Shown: positions 44,469-53,390 of the stretch, piece after piece
Layout of the letters: the number at the start of each line of letters is the position of its first letter
How positions within the stretch are numbered: position 1 is the first letter of the stretch
Origin: Nostoc sp. KVJ3
GTDB taxonomy: Bacteria > Cyanobacteriota > Cyanobacteriia > Cyanobacteriales > Nostocaceae
Assembly: GCF_026127265.1 (NCBI RefSeq)
Contig: NZ_WWFG01000001.1
Span: 372,001-436,000, forward strand
Length of the DNA stretch: 64,000 bases
Direction of reading: 5' to 3'
Made by a program: the position numbers and the translations under genes
The notes under the pieces: model-generated
Seen by the model: only the letters and a program-made list of their open reading frames with translations
The model's database searches: none
Told to the model about the DNA's origin: nothing

Positions 44469-46874
44469 ATGCCGACTGAAGAAATTAGAGTTCGCGGTAC
44501 TGTTCAGGGGGTAGGATTTCGCCCTACTGTATATCGTCTGGCTAAAGCCTGTGGTTTGCGTGGAGATGTTTGTAATGATGGTGAAGGTGTATTAATTCGG
44601 GTATCTGGTAGTGAGGAAGCATTAACAGAATTTGTTGCCAGATTGCAAACTGAATGTCCACCGTTAGCAAAAATTAATGAACTAATTAGAACTCCTTATG
44701 AAGGTAAATTTAACTTTAATAATTTTGTGATTTCTAGTAGCGTCAATAGTGCAATCAAAACAGAAATTGTTCCTGATGCAGCTACTTGTCCGCAATGTCA
44801 AAAAGAAATATTCGACCCTTTCAGCCGTTTTTATCGTTATCCATTTACTAACTGCACTCATTGCGGCCCCCGCTTGAGTATTATTCGTGCCATTCCTTAC
44901 GACAGATGCAATACCAGTATGTCTGCGTTTGTTATATGTCCTGAATGTGCAAAGGAATACAACGATGTTGAAAACCGGCGATTTCACGCCCAACCTGTAG
45001 CTTGTCATGTTTGCGGCCCCACAGCTTGGTTAGAACGCGCTGATGGTAAATCGGTTACTGCTTCCATGTTTTCGATGATGGATGATGTTGATGCCGTTTG
45101 TACCCTGTTGCAAAAGGGTGAGATTATAGCAATTAAAGGATTAGGTGGTATTCATCTGGCTTGTGATGCAACTCAGGAAACCGTTGTACAAAAACTGCGT
45201 CAACGTAAAAAGCGCTATCACAAACCATTTGCTTTAATGGCGCGAGATATTGAAATAATTGAACAATATTGTCGTGTAAACGCCAAAGAAAAAGAATTAT
45301 TGACAAGTTCTGCTGCACCAATTGTTTTACTACAGATAAAAGGGAGAGATGGAGATGGTGAAAATTTATTTACTCCTAACTCCTCACTCCTAACTCCTAA
45401 CTCTCTTCATATTGCACCATCGGTAGTATCGGGGCAAAATATCCTTGGCTTCATGTTACCTTATACGCCCTTACATCATTTAATTCTGCGGCGGATGAAT
45501 CGCCCAATTGTTTTAACAAGTGGCAATATTGCCGATGAACCACAATGTATTGATAATGACGAAGCAAGAGAAAAATTAGGGACAATCGCTGATTATTTTC
45601 TTTTTCACAATCGAGAGATTATTAATCGGGTAGATGATTCAGTGATGAGAGTTATCGGCGATAAAGTTCAAACAATTCGCCGTGCTAGAGGATATGCACC
45701 AGCACCAATTAGTTTACCACCGGGATTTGACAATGTACCGCAAATTTTAGCAATGGGTAGTGAGTTAAAAAATACTTTCTGCTTATTGCGTGAAGGAGAA
45801 GCAATTCTCTCTCAACATCTGGGAGATTTAGAAAATGCTCCCGCTTTCAATGCTTATCAAGAGACTTTAAATTTATACTTAAATTTATTTGAACATAAAC
45901 CAGAAATAATCGCTATTGATAAACATCCTGAATATCTCTCAAGCAAACTTGGTAAAAAACTAGCGGATACAAATCAAATTCCAATTCATCAAATCCAACA
46001 TCATCACGCCCATATTGCTGCTTGTATGGCAGAAAATGGGATTTCTTTAGATTCACCTCCAGTATTAGGTATTGCTTTAGATGGTTTAGGTTACGGCGAC
46101 GATGCTACACTCTGGGGCGGGGAATTTCTTTTAGCAGATTATCGGAAATTTCAGCGACTAGCAACATTTAAACCGGTAGCAATGATTGGTAGTGAACAAG
46201 CAATTTATCAGCCTTGGCGTAATACCTACGCCCAATTAATAGCTGCTAATCTTTGGGATGATTGCCAACAACAGTATGCTGATTTGGAAATTGTAAAATT
46301 TCTAAATAAAAAACCACTAAAGCTACTTAATCAACTTATGGATAAAGGGATTAACTCACCTCCAGCTTCTTCAGTGGGGCGGTTGTTCGATTCAGTGGCG
46401 GCGGCTATGGGTATTTATAGAGATGAATGTAGCTATGAAGGACAAGCTGCGATCGCACTTGAAGCTATAGTAGATGTTAGCAGCTTAAATAATGATAAAG
46501 AAACGCTAATCTATCCTTTTAGTTTTAGCTTTTCAGATAGTATTTATTGTATAGACCCGCGGCCAATGTGGCAAGCCTTGCTTAATGACTTACAGCAGAA
46601 GATTCCACAACCAGTTATAGCTGCCAAATTTCACAAAGGTTTAGCTAATGCGATTGTGGAAATGGTTAAGCATCTTTGTCAAGAAAATCTAATTAATCAG
46701 GTAGCCCTAACAGGAGGAGTCTTTCAAAATTGTATATTGTTAGAGCAAGTTATGAAAGGATTACAACCATTAGGAATAAAAGTACTCACTCACAACTTAG
46801 TTCCAGCTAATGACGGCGGCTTATCTTTAGGACAAGCAGTGATTGCAGCCGCACAATTAATACAAGAGTGTTGA
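44469..46874 (+). CDS. hypF: Carbamoyltransferase HypF
   Basis: About 801 residues. HypF makes the cyanide ligands of the Ni-Fe site from carbamoyl phosphate and passes them to HypE. Domains: acylphosphatase (VRGTVQGVGFRPTVYRLA), two zinc fingers (CPQCQKEIF...NCTHCGPR and CPECAKEY...CHVCGP), YrdC-like nucleotide domain (AIKGLGGIHLACDAT, KRYHKPFALMARD) and Kae1-like domain (HHHAHIAACMAENG). An insertion around residue 300 (LFTPNSSLLTPNSL) is encoded by a heptamer array. The ATG at 44469 fits the family start; an ATG four codons upstream is also in frame. Confidence 0.96.
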   Translation: MPTEEIRVRGTVQGVGFRPTVYRLAKACGLRGDVCNDGEGVLIRVSGSEEALTEFVARLQTECPPLAKINELIRTPYEGKFNFNNFVISSSVNSAIKTEIVPDAATCPQCQKEIFDPFSRFYRYPFTNCTHCGPRLSIIRAIPYDRCNTSMSAFVICPECAKEYNDVENRRFHAQPVACHVCGPTAWLERADGKSVTASMFSMMDDVDAVCTLLQKGEIIAIKGLGGIHLACDATQETVVQKLRQRKKRYHKPFALMARDIEIIEQYCRVNAKEKELLTSSAAPIVLLQIKGRDGDGENLFTPNSSLLTPNSLHIAPSVVSGQNILGFMLPYTPLHHLILRRMNRPIVLTSGNIADEPQCIDNDEAREKLGTIADYFLFHNREIINRVDDSVMRVIGDKVQTIRRARGYAPAPISLPPGFDNVPQILAMGSELKNTFCLLREGEAILSQHLGDLENAPAFNAYQETLNLYLNLFEHKPEIIAIDKHPEYLSSKLGKKLADTNQIPIHQIQHHHAHIAACMAENGISLDSPPVLGIALDGLGYGDDATLWGGEFLLADYRKFQRLATFKPVAMIGSEQAIYQPWRNTYAQLIAANLWDDCQQQYADLEIVKFLNKKPLKLLNQLMDKGINSPPASSVGRLFDSVAAAMGIYRDECSYEGQAAIALEAIVDVSSLNNDKETLIYPFSFSFSDSIYCIDPRPMWQALLNDLQQKIPQPVIAAKFHKGLANAIVEMVKHLCQENLINQVALTGGVFQNCILLEQVMKGLQPLGIKVLTHNLVPANDGGLSLGQAVIAAAQLIQEC
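45372..45406. repeat. STRR heptamer array inside the hypF coding region
   Basis: ACTCCTA, ACTCCTC, ACTCCTA, ACTCCTA and ACTCTCT in tandem are translated in frame as part of a loop between the YrdC-like halves of HypF. The same heptamer class is intergenic at 2459 and 57956. Confidence 0.9.
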
Positions 46875-46889
46875 TATTCGGCAACTTTG

Positions 46890-46985
46890 CCTCACAAATA
46901 ATTCTCTCTGCGTTCTCCGCGCGATGCCAGGTGCTTCAAGTCGGGGAACCCGCCCAACGCACTGGCTCCTCTGTGGTTCGTTTAT
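46890..46985. repeat. Repeat split by a 41-bp palindromic insert between hypF and hypC
   Basis: The CTCTGCG...TCTGTGGTTCGTT repeat is interrupted at 46926-46966 by GCCAGGTGCTTCAAGTCGGG...GCACTGGC, 41 bp, which also sits as a 41-bp block at 37921-37961. Confidence 0.8.
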
Positions 46986-47001
46986 CTTAAAAAATAAAAA
47001 A

Positions 47002-47277
47002 ATGTGTTTAGGAATCCCCGGACAAATTATAGAAATTACCAACGTTAACCATAAATTAGCCCTAGTTAGCATTGGCGGTGTTAAACGCGAAGTAAATATT
47101 GCTTGTATCGTAGATGAACAACATCCCCCCGAAGCTTGTATTGGTGATTGGGTGCTAGTGCATGTTGGCTTTGCGATGAATCGAATTAACGAACAAGAAG
47201 CGGCAGAAACATTGCAACTATTTCAAGAATTAGCAGCAGCACAAGCAGGGATTAGTACTTATACTAATTCTGTATGA
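47002..47277 (+). CDS. hypC: Hydrogenase maturation chaperone HypC
   Basis: 91 residues starting MCLGIPGQIIEITN, where Cys2 is the conserved ligand that binds the Fe(CN)2CO unit together with HypD. VSIGGVKREVNIACIV and GDWVLVHVGFAMNRINEQEA are family marks. The longer frame from 46924 is excluded because Cys must be residue 2. HypC carries the iron complex to apo-HupL. Confidence 0.96.
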   Translation: MCLGIPGQIIEITNVNHKLALVSIGGVKREVNIACIVDEQHPPEACIGDWVLVHVGFAMNRINEQEAAETLQLFQELAAAQAGISTYTNSV

Positions 47278-47305
47278 AGATGCGCCTATAGGGTAAAAAA
47301 TAAAG

Positions 47306-47468
47306 AACGAACCGCCAAGTACGCCAAGTACGCCAAGAAATTAAGAGATTTAGCGCAGCTTCACAAAGAAATGGTATTAAATAATAGACTTTTCTTGTCT
47401 CACATAAAGAAAACGTTTAAAACTCACCTCTTTCTTCCTTGGCGTTCTTGGCGTCTTGGCGGTTCGTT
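47306..47468. repeat. Long inverted repeat between hypC and hypD
   Basis: AACGAACCGCCAAGTACGCC at the left faces its reverse complement (ending CTTGGCGGTTCGTT) at the right, about 36 bp arms with an internal 85-bp spacer. It can fold into a large hairpin in the hyp transcript. Confidence 0.8.
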
Positions 47469-47516
47469 AAAAAAACTCCCTACCACAAAAGCGAAATTAA
47501 CTATTCCCCAATCCTT

Positions 47517-48692
47517 ATGAAATATGTTGACGAATTCCGCGAACCAGAAAAAGCAGAAGCCATCCGCCGCGAAATCGCCAAATTATGCCACCAGCTAGAA
47601 AAACCCATCAAAATCATGGAAGTATGTGGTGGACATACCCATTCCATCTTTAAATATGGCATCGAAGAAATCTTACCCCAAACCATCGAACTAATTCATG
47701 GGCCTGGTTGTCCAGTATGCGTTATGCCAAAAGGGAGATTAGATGATGCGATCGCAATCTCTCAAAATCATAACGTCATTTTTGCCACCTTTGGCGACGC
47801 AATGAGAGTTCCAGGTTCCAAAACCACTTTACTGCAAGCTAGGGCACAAGGTGCAGACATCCGTATGGTGTACTCTCCCCTAGATAGTTTGCAAATTGCC
47901 AAAGATAACCGCGACAAACAAGTAGTCTTCTTCGCATTAGGCTTTGAAACCACAGCCCCCAGCACCGCCTTCACCATTTTGCAAGCAGCAGCCGAAGGAA
48001 TTCATAACTTTAGTATGTTTTCCAATCACGTCCTTGTGATTCCTGCCCTCAAAGCACTATTAGATAACCCCGATTTGCAACTCGACGGATTTGTTGGGCC
48101 TGGACATGTAAGTATGGTAATTGGTACTGACCCATACCAATTTATTTCCCAACAATATAATAAACCAATTGTTGTCTCAGGATTTGAACCCTTAGATATC
48201 CTCCAATCCATTTGGATGCTATTGCAACAGTTAGTAGAAAATCGTTGCGAAGTCGAAAATCAATATAACCGAATTGTCGAAAAAAGCGGGAACACAGTAG
48301 CCTTACAAGCCATAAATAAAGTTTTCACCGTCCGAGATAGTTTTGATTGGCGGGGCTTAGGTGACATCCCCTATTCAGGATTAAAAATTAAACCTGAATA
48401 TGCTCAATTTGATGCCGAACTTAAATTTACCATTCCTAATCTCAAAGTAGCCGACCATAAAGCTTGTAAATGTGGAGAAATTCTCAAAGGAGTTTTAAAA
48501 CCTTGGGAGTGCAAAGTATTCGGTACAGCTTGCACACCAGAAACACCAATCGGTACTTGCATGGTATCTTCCGAAGGTGCTTGTGCAGCCTATTACAAAT
48601 ACGGGCGACTTTCCACCATTGCCAAAAGAACAATACCAAAAGTAACTATAACTCAAGAACCTCTCCCCGCCTGCGGCTTCTTTTCAGACTAA
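47517..48692 (+). CDS. hypD: Hydrogenase formation protein HypD
   Basis: 391 residues. HypD is a 4Fe-4S protein that with HypC and HypE assembles the Fe(CN)2CO unit. Conserved: VCGGHTHSIFKYG, HGPGCPVCVMPKGR, FFALGFETTAPSTA, GPGHVSMVIGT, and the C-terminal cysteine region CKCGEILKG, CTPETPIGTCMVSSEGACAAYY. The ATG at 47517 (MKYVDEFREPEKAE) matches the family; the frame upstream is repeat. Confidence 0.97.
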   Translation: MKYVDEFREPEKAEAIRREIAKLCHQLEKPIKIMEVCGGHTHSIFKYGIEEILPQTIELIHGPGCPVCVMPKGRLDDAIAISQNHNVIFATFGDAMRVPGSKTTLLQARAQGADIRMVYSPLDSLQIAKDNRDKQVVFFALGFETTAPSTAFTILQAAAEGIHNFSMFSNHVLVIPALKALLDNPDLQLDGFVGPGHVSMVIGTDPYQFISQQYNKPIVVSGFEPLDILQSIWMLLQQLVENRCEVENQYNRIVEKSGNTVALQAINKVFTVRDSFDWRGLGDIPYSGLKIKPEYAQFDAELKFTIPNLKVADHKACKCGEILKGVLKPWECKVFGTACTPETPIGTCMVSSEGACAAYYKYGRLSTIAKRTIPKVTITQEPLPACGFFSD

Positions 48693-48741
48693 TACATCTC
48701 ATAAATACTCTGCGTACCTTTGCGTTTAAAAAAATTTTAAT

Positions 48742-49845
48742 ATGAATATTCCCCCCCAAAACTCAATAAAAAATCCTCTATTCCAAAAAATTGAACAAGC
48801 CCGCCATCGCCAAGGTAAAGTGCGAGATACTCATATAACTCTTGCACATGGCAGTGGTGGTAAAGCCATGCGCGATTTAATAGATGATATCTTTGTTAGT
48901 AGTTTTGATAATCCAATTCTCTCACAACTAGAAGACCAAGCCACCTTAAATTTAGCCCGTCTTATGCAACAAGGAGACAGGCTTGCATTTACAACAGATT
49001 CTTATGTTGTAGACCCTTTATTTTTCCCAGGTAGTGATATAGGAGAATTAGCCATAAACGGTACAGTTAATGATTTAGCTGTCAGTGGTGCTAAACCTTT
49101 ATATCTAACTTGTAGCGTAATTTTAGAAGAAGGATTACCTGTAGAAACCTTACGCCGTGTCGCAACCAGCATGAAAGCAGCCGCAGAAAAAGCTAGTGTT
49201 CAAATTGTTACTGGTGACACAAAAGTTGTACATCGAGGTGCTGCCGATAAACTCTTTATTAATACTGCTGGTATTGGTATCATCCCACGAGGAGTTAACA
49301 TTTCTGCCCACAATATTAAGCCTGGAGATGCAATAATAATTAACGGTGAAATAGGCAATCATGGGACAGCGATTTTAATTGCCCGTGGCGAACTAGCCTT
49401 AGAAACTGATATTGAAAGCGACTGTCAGCCGTTGCATAGTTTAGTAGAAACTATTCTCCATGTCTGTCCCCAAATTCATGCTATGCGAGATGCTACACGC
49501 GGTGGTTTAGCTACAGTATTAAATGAATTTGCGCTTAGTTCCAATGTGGGAATTCGTCTTTTTGAAGAATCTATTCCAGTACGTGAAGAAGTCAACGGAG
49601 TTTGCGAAATTCTCGGTTTAGACCCATTGTATTTAGCTAATGAAGGTAAGTTAGTTGTGGTGGTTCCAAAAGAGAATGCTGGCAAAGTTTTATCGGCTAT
49701 GAAATCTCACCCAGCAGGTAAAGATGCTTGTATTATTGGCGAAGTTATTTCTTCACCACCAGGTATTGTATTGTTAAAAACACTTTTTGGTGCTGAAAGG
49801 ATTGTTGATATGTTGGTAGGCGACCAATTGCCACGAATTTGTTAA
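48742..49845 (+). CDS. hypE: Hydrogenase expression/formation protein HypE
   Basis: 367 residues. HypE dehydrates the thiocarboxamide on its C-terminal cysteine to thiocyanate. The C-terminus PRIC with that cysteine is present. AIR synthase-like ATP domains: ITLAHGSGGKAMRDLIDD, FTTDSYVVDPLFFPGGSD-like (here PGSDIGELAINGTVNDLAV) and MRDATRGGLATVLNE. Gap to hypD 49 bp. Confidence 0.97.
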   Translation: MNIPPQNSIKNPLFQKIEQARHRQGKVRDTHITLAHGSGGKAMRDLIDDIFVSSFDNPILSQLEDQATLNLARLMQQGDRLAFTTDSYVVDPLFFPGSDIGELAINGTVNDLAVSGAKPLYLTCSVILEEGLPVETLRRVATSMKAAAEKASVQIVTGDTKVVHRGAADKLFINTAGIGIIPRGVNISAHNIKPGDAIIINGEIGNHGTAILIARGELALETDIESDCQPLHSLVETILHVCPQIHAMRDATRGGLATVLNEFALSSNVGIRLFEESIPVREEVNGVCEILGLDPLYLANEGKLVVVVPKENAGKVLSAMKSHPAGKDACIIGEVISSPPGIVLLKTLFGAERIVDMLVGDQLPRIC

Positions 49846-49968
49846 TTTTTGGGATTTCCAAGAAATAGTTTATCTAATAAACGAACCACGGAGGACACAG
49901 AGAGATAAAAATAGAGAAGTTGTTGCATCACTGTTTGTTTTGGAACTACATTTAATAGATTTTATAGT

Positions 49969-50310
49969 ATGCACGAACTTGGAATTACTCAAAATATTGT
50001 GGCAATTGTAACTGAAAATGCCAAAGGTGCAAAAGTACAGCGAGTTTTATTAGAAATCGGTAAACTTTCAGCCATTATGCCCGATGCTATCCGATTTTGT
50101 TTTGATATTTGCACTCAAGGTACACTTTTAGAAGGGGCGACATTAGAAATTTTAGAAATCCCAGGTTTAGCAAAATGTCGCCAATGCGGTGCAGAAATTT
50201 ATTTAGATAAACCGTTTGGTATTTGTAGCTGTGGTAGCGTGCAATTAGATTTGATTACTGGTGAAGAACTGAAAATTAAAGAAATAGAAATAGAGGAATT
50301 ATGTGTGTAA
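49969..50310 (+). CDS. hypA: Nickel insertion protein HypA
   Basis: 113 residues. The N-terminal MHELGITQNI provides His2 for nickel binding; the zinc site is CRQCGAEI...GICSCGS. HypA takes nickel with HypB for insertion in the large subunit. It overlaps hypB by 10 bp, so translation is coupled. A CGAACCACGGAG-type repeat lies in the gap behind hypE (about 49879-49905). Confidence 0.96.
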   Translation: MHELGITQNIVAIVTENAKGAKVQRVLLEIGKLSAIMPDAIRFCFDICTQGTLLEGATLEILEIPGLAKCRQCGAEIYLDKPFGICSCGSVQLDLITGEELKIKEIEIEELCV

Positions 50311-51128
50311 CTTGCGGTTGTTCTGATAGCGACACTAAAATTACCAATCTAGAAATAGATGAAGCTGAACATCATCATACTCACACCTTACCAGATGGAA
50401 CTATCATCACTCATTCCCACAGTCATGATACTCATATAGAAGCGCCTCAAATTCATGCCAAAATACACAACACAACGATATCTTTAGAACAAGATATATT
50501 AGCAAAAAATAACCTCCTAGCTGCCCAAAATCGGGGATGGTTCAAAGGGCGAAATATTCTCGCCTTAAATTTAATGAGTTCTCCCGGTTCAGGGAAAACA
50601 ACTCTTTTAACGCGAACCATCAATGATTTAAAACATCAATTATCTATTAGTGTCATTGAAGGCGACCAAGAAACTGCTAATGATGCCAAAAAAATTAAAG
50701 AAACAGGTTCTAAAGTTATCCAAATTAACACCGGAACAGGCTGTCATTTAGATGCCTCAATGATAGAGAGAAGTTTACAACAACTGAATCCGCCTCTGAA
50801 TTCTGTTGTGATGATTGAAAATGTTGGAAATTTGGTTTGTCCAGCCTTATTTGATTTGGGAGAACTGGCAAAAGTTGTGATTCTTTCCGTCACAGAGGGA
50901 GAAGATAAGCCGATAAAATATCCCCACATGTTCCGTGCGAGTAACATCATGATTCTCACTAAAATTGATTTGCTGCCTTATGTAGATTTTGATGTTCAAA
51001 AGTGCATAGATTATGCTATGCAAATCAATCCCCAAATTCAGATTTTTCAGGTTTCTGCAACTACTGGTACTGGGTTGGAGAAGTGGTATGCGTGGCTAAT
51101 TGAAAACTTAAAAATTTGTCAACGCTAA
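50301..51128 (+). CDS. hypB: GTPase HypB, nickel chaperone
   Basis: 275 residues. The N-terminus has MCVTCGCSD and a histidine-rich stretch (EAEHHHTHTLPDGTIITHSH, HDTH) for metal storage or binding. The GTPase domain shows the P-loop LMSSPGSGKTTLL, EGDQETANDAKKI, ENVGNLVCPALFDLG and LTKIDLLPYV. It hydrolyses GTP while handing nickel over. It is the last gene of the hyp operon; another CGAACCGCAAAG repeat follows at about 51163. Confidence 0.97.
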   Translation: MCVTCGCSDSDTKITNLEIDEAEHHHTHTLPDGTIITHSHSHDTHIEAPQIHAKIHNTTISLEQDILAKNNLLAAQNRGWFKGRNILALNLMSSPGSGKTTLLTRTINDLKHQLSISVIEGDQETANDAKKIKETGSKVIQINTGTGCHLDASMIERSLQQLNPPLNSVVMIENVGNLVCPALFDLGELAKVVILSVTEGEDKPIKYPHMFRASNIMILTKIDLLPYVDFDVQKCIDYAMQINPQIQIFQVSATTGTGLEKWYAWLIENLKICQR

Positions 51129-51348
51129 TTTCTTTACGCTTGAGGAATATTTAATTTTTTTTTACGAACCGCAAAGGACGCAAAGGACGCAGAGGAAGAG
51201 AAGGAAGAGATAGGTAATTCTAAAGCCTATCATCACAAAATTAAATCATTGATTTACTGAATCTCTCTCTGGGTTCATGAAAATTATCAGTATTTTTTCT
51301 AACATAGAAAATGCATACTGCTATTTTCCTCTCAGTGCGTAAATCCTC

Positions 51349-52917
51349 ATGGCTAAAGTTGAAGAATTGACACCCCAGCAACTCTCCGAAACAGACCTGA
51401 AACCACGAGGGAGAGTTTATCCGAGTCCTATCAGTTGGCGCGACCAGTTTTTGTACCAATTGATATTAGATAGATTCAGTGATGATAATGAAAATCAAAG
51501 GGAGCTTTTTGACCACACCAATCCTGCAAAATTCCAGGTTAAAGATAAAGCCGACTGGATGGCAGCAGGGACAAAGTTTGTAGGTGGTACTCTTAGAGGA
51601 ATTAAGAGTAAATTAGACTACTTGCAGCGATTGGGAGTAACAACGCTGTGGATTAATCCACCTTGGCAACAACGTTCTGAGTTAGAAGCTTACCATAGCG
51701 ATCGCATCCAAGACTTCTTAAATATTGACCCCCACTTTGGGACTCGTCAAGATTTAAGAGATTTAATTGATGCTGCCCACGATCGCAGGATGTATGTAAT
51801 CTTAGATGTAACATACGACCAGAATTCTGATAACTGGTTCAACAGAAACGATGTAATTGCAGCCTTAGCCAGAGTTTATCAATATTGGATTGCTCTTTCT
51901 GACTGCGATGGCTTGCGGATAGATAGCCTCAAACACGTTTCTCCTGAAGATTCCCGCAAATTCTGCACAGCTATCCGCGAATACGCCGAATCTATTGGTA
52001 AAGAAAACTTTTTACTGACTGGGGAAATAACCTCCGGTAGTATGGCTGGTGCTTATATAGACATTATTGCTCGCAACCTTAGCGCTGTATTAGATAACGT
52101 ACAAACCCCGAATGAATTAGCTGCATTCGCCAAAGGGTTAGTACATCCCAAACAATTTTTCGATTTGTATAGCGAAAACCATCTCGCTGGAGAATATCGC
52201 CAAATTGGGACATATCATGTCTCCATTTTGGATGACGATACTAATAAGCAGCGATTTGCCGCATACAGTAATGTGCCTCATCTTTATGAGCAAGTTGCTC
52301 ATGCTGTTGGCGTACAATTAACCATCCCAGGAATCCCTGCTATTTATTATGGAACAGAACAGGCTTTTGATGGGAATGAAGGTTATCACGATTACAGCAT
52401 AGAAGGTGGAAGGTTTGCCGAAGATAGATATATCAAAGAAGCGATGTTTGGCGGTGCTTTTGGCGCATTTCAAACAGCAGACTGTCATTTCTTCGATATC
52501 GACCATCCTACCTATTTGCGAATAGCTGCGATCGCCCGAATTCGCAACAGTCACGATAAAATTGGCAAAGCATTGCGCCGTGGACATCACTATCTGCGCG
52601 AAACATCCTTTTATAACTCTCCCTTCTCGATTCCCGGACAAGGCGAATTAGTTGCTTGGTCACAAGTTTTATTTGACACAGAAGTGTTGATGGTACTGAA
52701 TACCAACGGCTTAGAAAATCGGGGTGCAGAAGTGACTGTAGATACTTATATGCATCCTCAAGACTCAGAAATGACTTTTTTATACAAAAGTGATTGGAGC
52801 GATGCCGATTTACGCAATCTACAGCAGAATCAAACTGTAACTGTGCAACATCATGATGACCGTCGCGCAACGGTGCGAATTGATTTACCTCCTTCAGGAA
52901 TGGCGATTTTGGCGTAA
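51349..52917 (+). CDS. GH13 alpha-amylase family protein
   Basis: 522 residues, likely cytoplasmic. GH13 marks: YQLILDRFSDDN, LDYLQRLGVTTLWINPPW, CDGLRIDSLKHV with the nucleophile Asp, FLLTGEITSG with the acid Glu, and ILDDDTNKQRFA in the position of the third acid, though there the usual NHD motif is changed. IPGIPAIYYGTEQAFDGNEG and a C-terminal beta domain follow. It may act on alpha-glucans or transfer glucosyl units; the exact substrate cannot be read. It is not clearly linked to the hyp operon 220 bp upstream. Confidence 0.85.
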   Translation: MAKVEELTPQQLSETDLKPRGRVYPSPISWRDQFLYQLILDRFSDDNENQRELFDHTNPAKFQVKDKADWMAAGTKFVGGTLRGIKSKLDYLQRLGVTTLWINPPWQQRSELEAYHSDRIQDFLNIDPHFGTRQDLRDLIDAAHDRRMYVILDVTYDQNSDNWFNRNDVIAALARVYQYWIALSDCDGLRIDSLKHVSPEDSRKFCTAIREYAESIGKENFLLTGEITSGSMAGAYIDIIARNLSAVLDNVQTPNELAAFAKGLVHPKQFFDLYSENHLAGEYRQIGTYHVSILDDDTNKQRFAAYSNVPHLYEQVAHAVGVQLTIPGIPAIYYGTEQAFDGNEGYHDYSIEGGRFAEDRYIKEAMFGGAFGAFQTADCHFFDIDHPTYLRIAAIARIRNSHDKIGKALRRGHHYLRETSFYNSPFSIPGQGELVAWSQVLFDTEVLMVLNTNGLENRGAEVTVDTYMHPQDSEMTFLYKSDWSDADLRNLQQNQTVTVQHHDDRRATVRIDLPPSGMAILA

Positions 52918-52996
52918 GTAAACATCATAATTTGGGCAAAGCTTTGGGTAAAAACCTGGTTTAAATTTATAAACTTTTATCATAAGCTTTGCCCTA

Positions 52997-53197
52997 ATAC
53001 CAATTTAATGTGAACTTGCACATATCTTGATCCCCCTAAATCCCCCTTAAAAAGGGGGGACTTTGATAGATGTTTTTCTGGTTCGCCAGCGCGGTCTTGA
53101 GGTCTCCCCCGCCGCAGGATGCGCGAAGCGCTGTAGTGGAGCGACTGGCGTGGGCTAGGGGGATCGAATTCTATGCAACTTCATAAAAAATTGGTAT
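52997..53197. mobile_element. MITE-like element C1, about 200 bp, with insert
   Basis: Begins ATACCAATTTAATGTGAA and ends TTCATAAAAAATTGGTAT; inner arms GATCCCCCTAAATCCCCC and GGGGGATCGAATTC. Same family as 56312-56460 but about 50 bp longer owing to a GC-rich insert (about 53090-53155) related to the 95-bp insert. Confidence 0.8.
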
Positions 53198-53229
53198 AAG
53201 AATGAGTAAATATCTCGTTTCTAGTTTTT

Positions 53230-53320
53230 AGGACTTACGCAAAATTGTCTCAAAAACCTGATTTGTGGTAGCGGTAATTCATGAATTACCGCTACTTTAG
53301 AACTTTTTTGCGTAAGTCCT
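53230..53320. mobile_element. Small inverted-end element (AGGACTTACGCA) around a 28-bp palindrome
   Basis: Perfect ends AGGACTTACGCAAAA and TTTTGCGTAAGTCCT, 91 bp in all, no ORF. A perfect 28-bp palindrome lies inside at 53268-53295. GTTTTTA occurs at both flanks (53224 and 53322). Same ends as the element at 15451. Confidence 0.8.
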
Positions 53321-53390
53321 GGTTTTTACAAAAATCAAATATGAGTCTTATAGTTTAATTTGTTGGGAAAATACGTAAAAAATTAACCAG

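Noticed and set aside
46924..47001. Upstream extension of hypC
   Set aside because: HypC must begin Met-Cys; the extension is translated repeat sequence.
47439..47516. Upstream extension of hypD
   Set aside because: It reads through the right arm of the inverted repeat; the HypD family starts at MKYVDEF.
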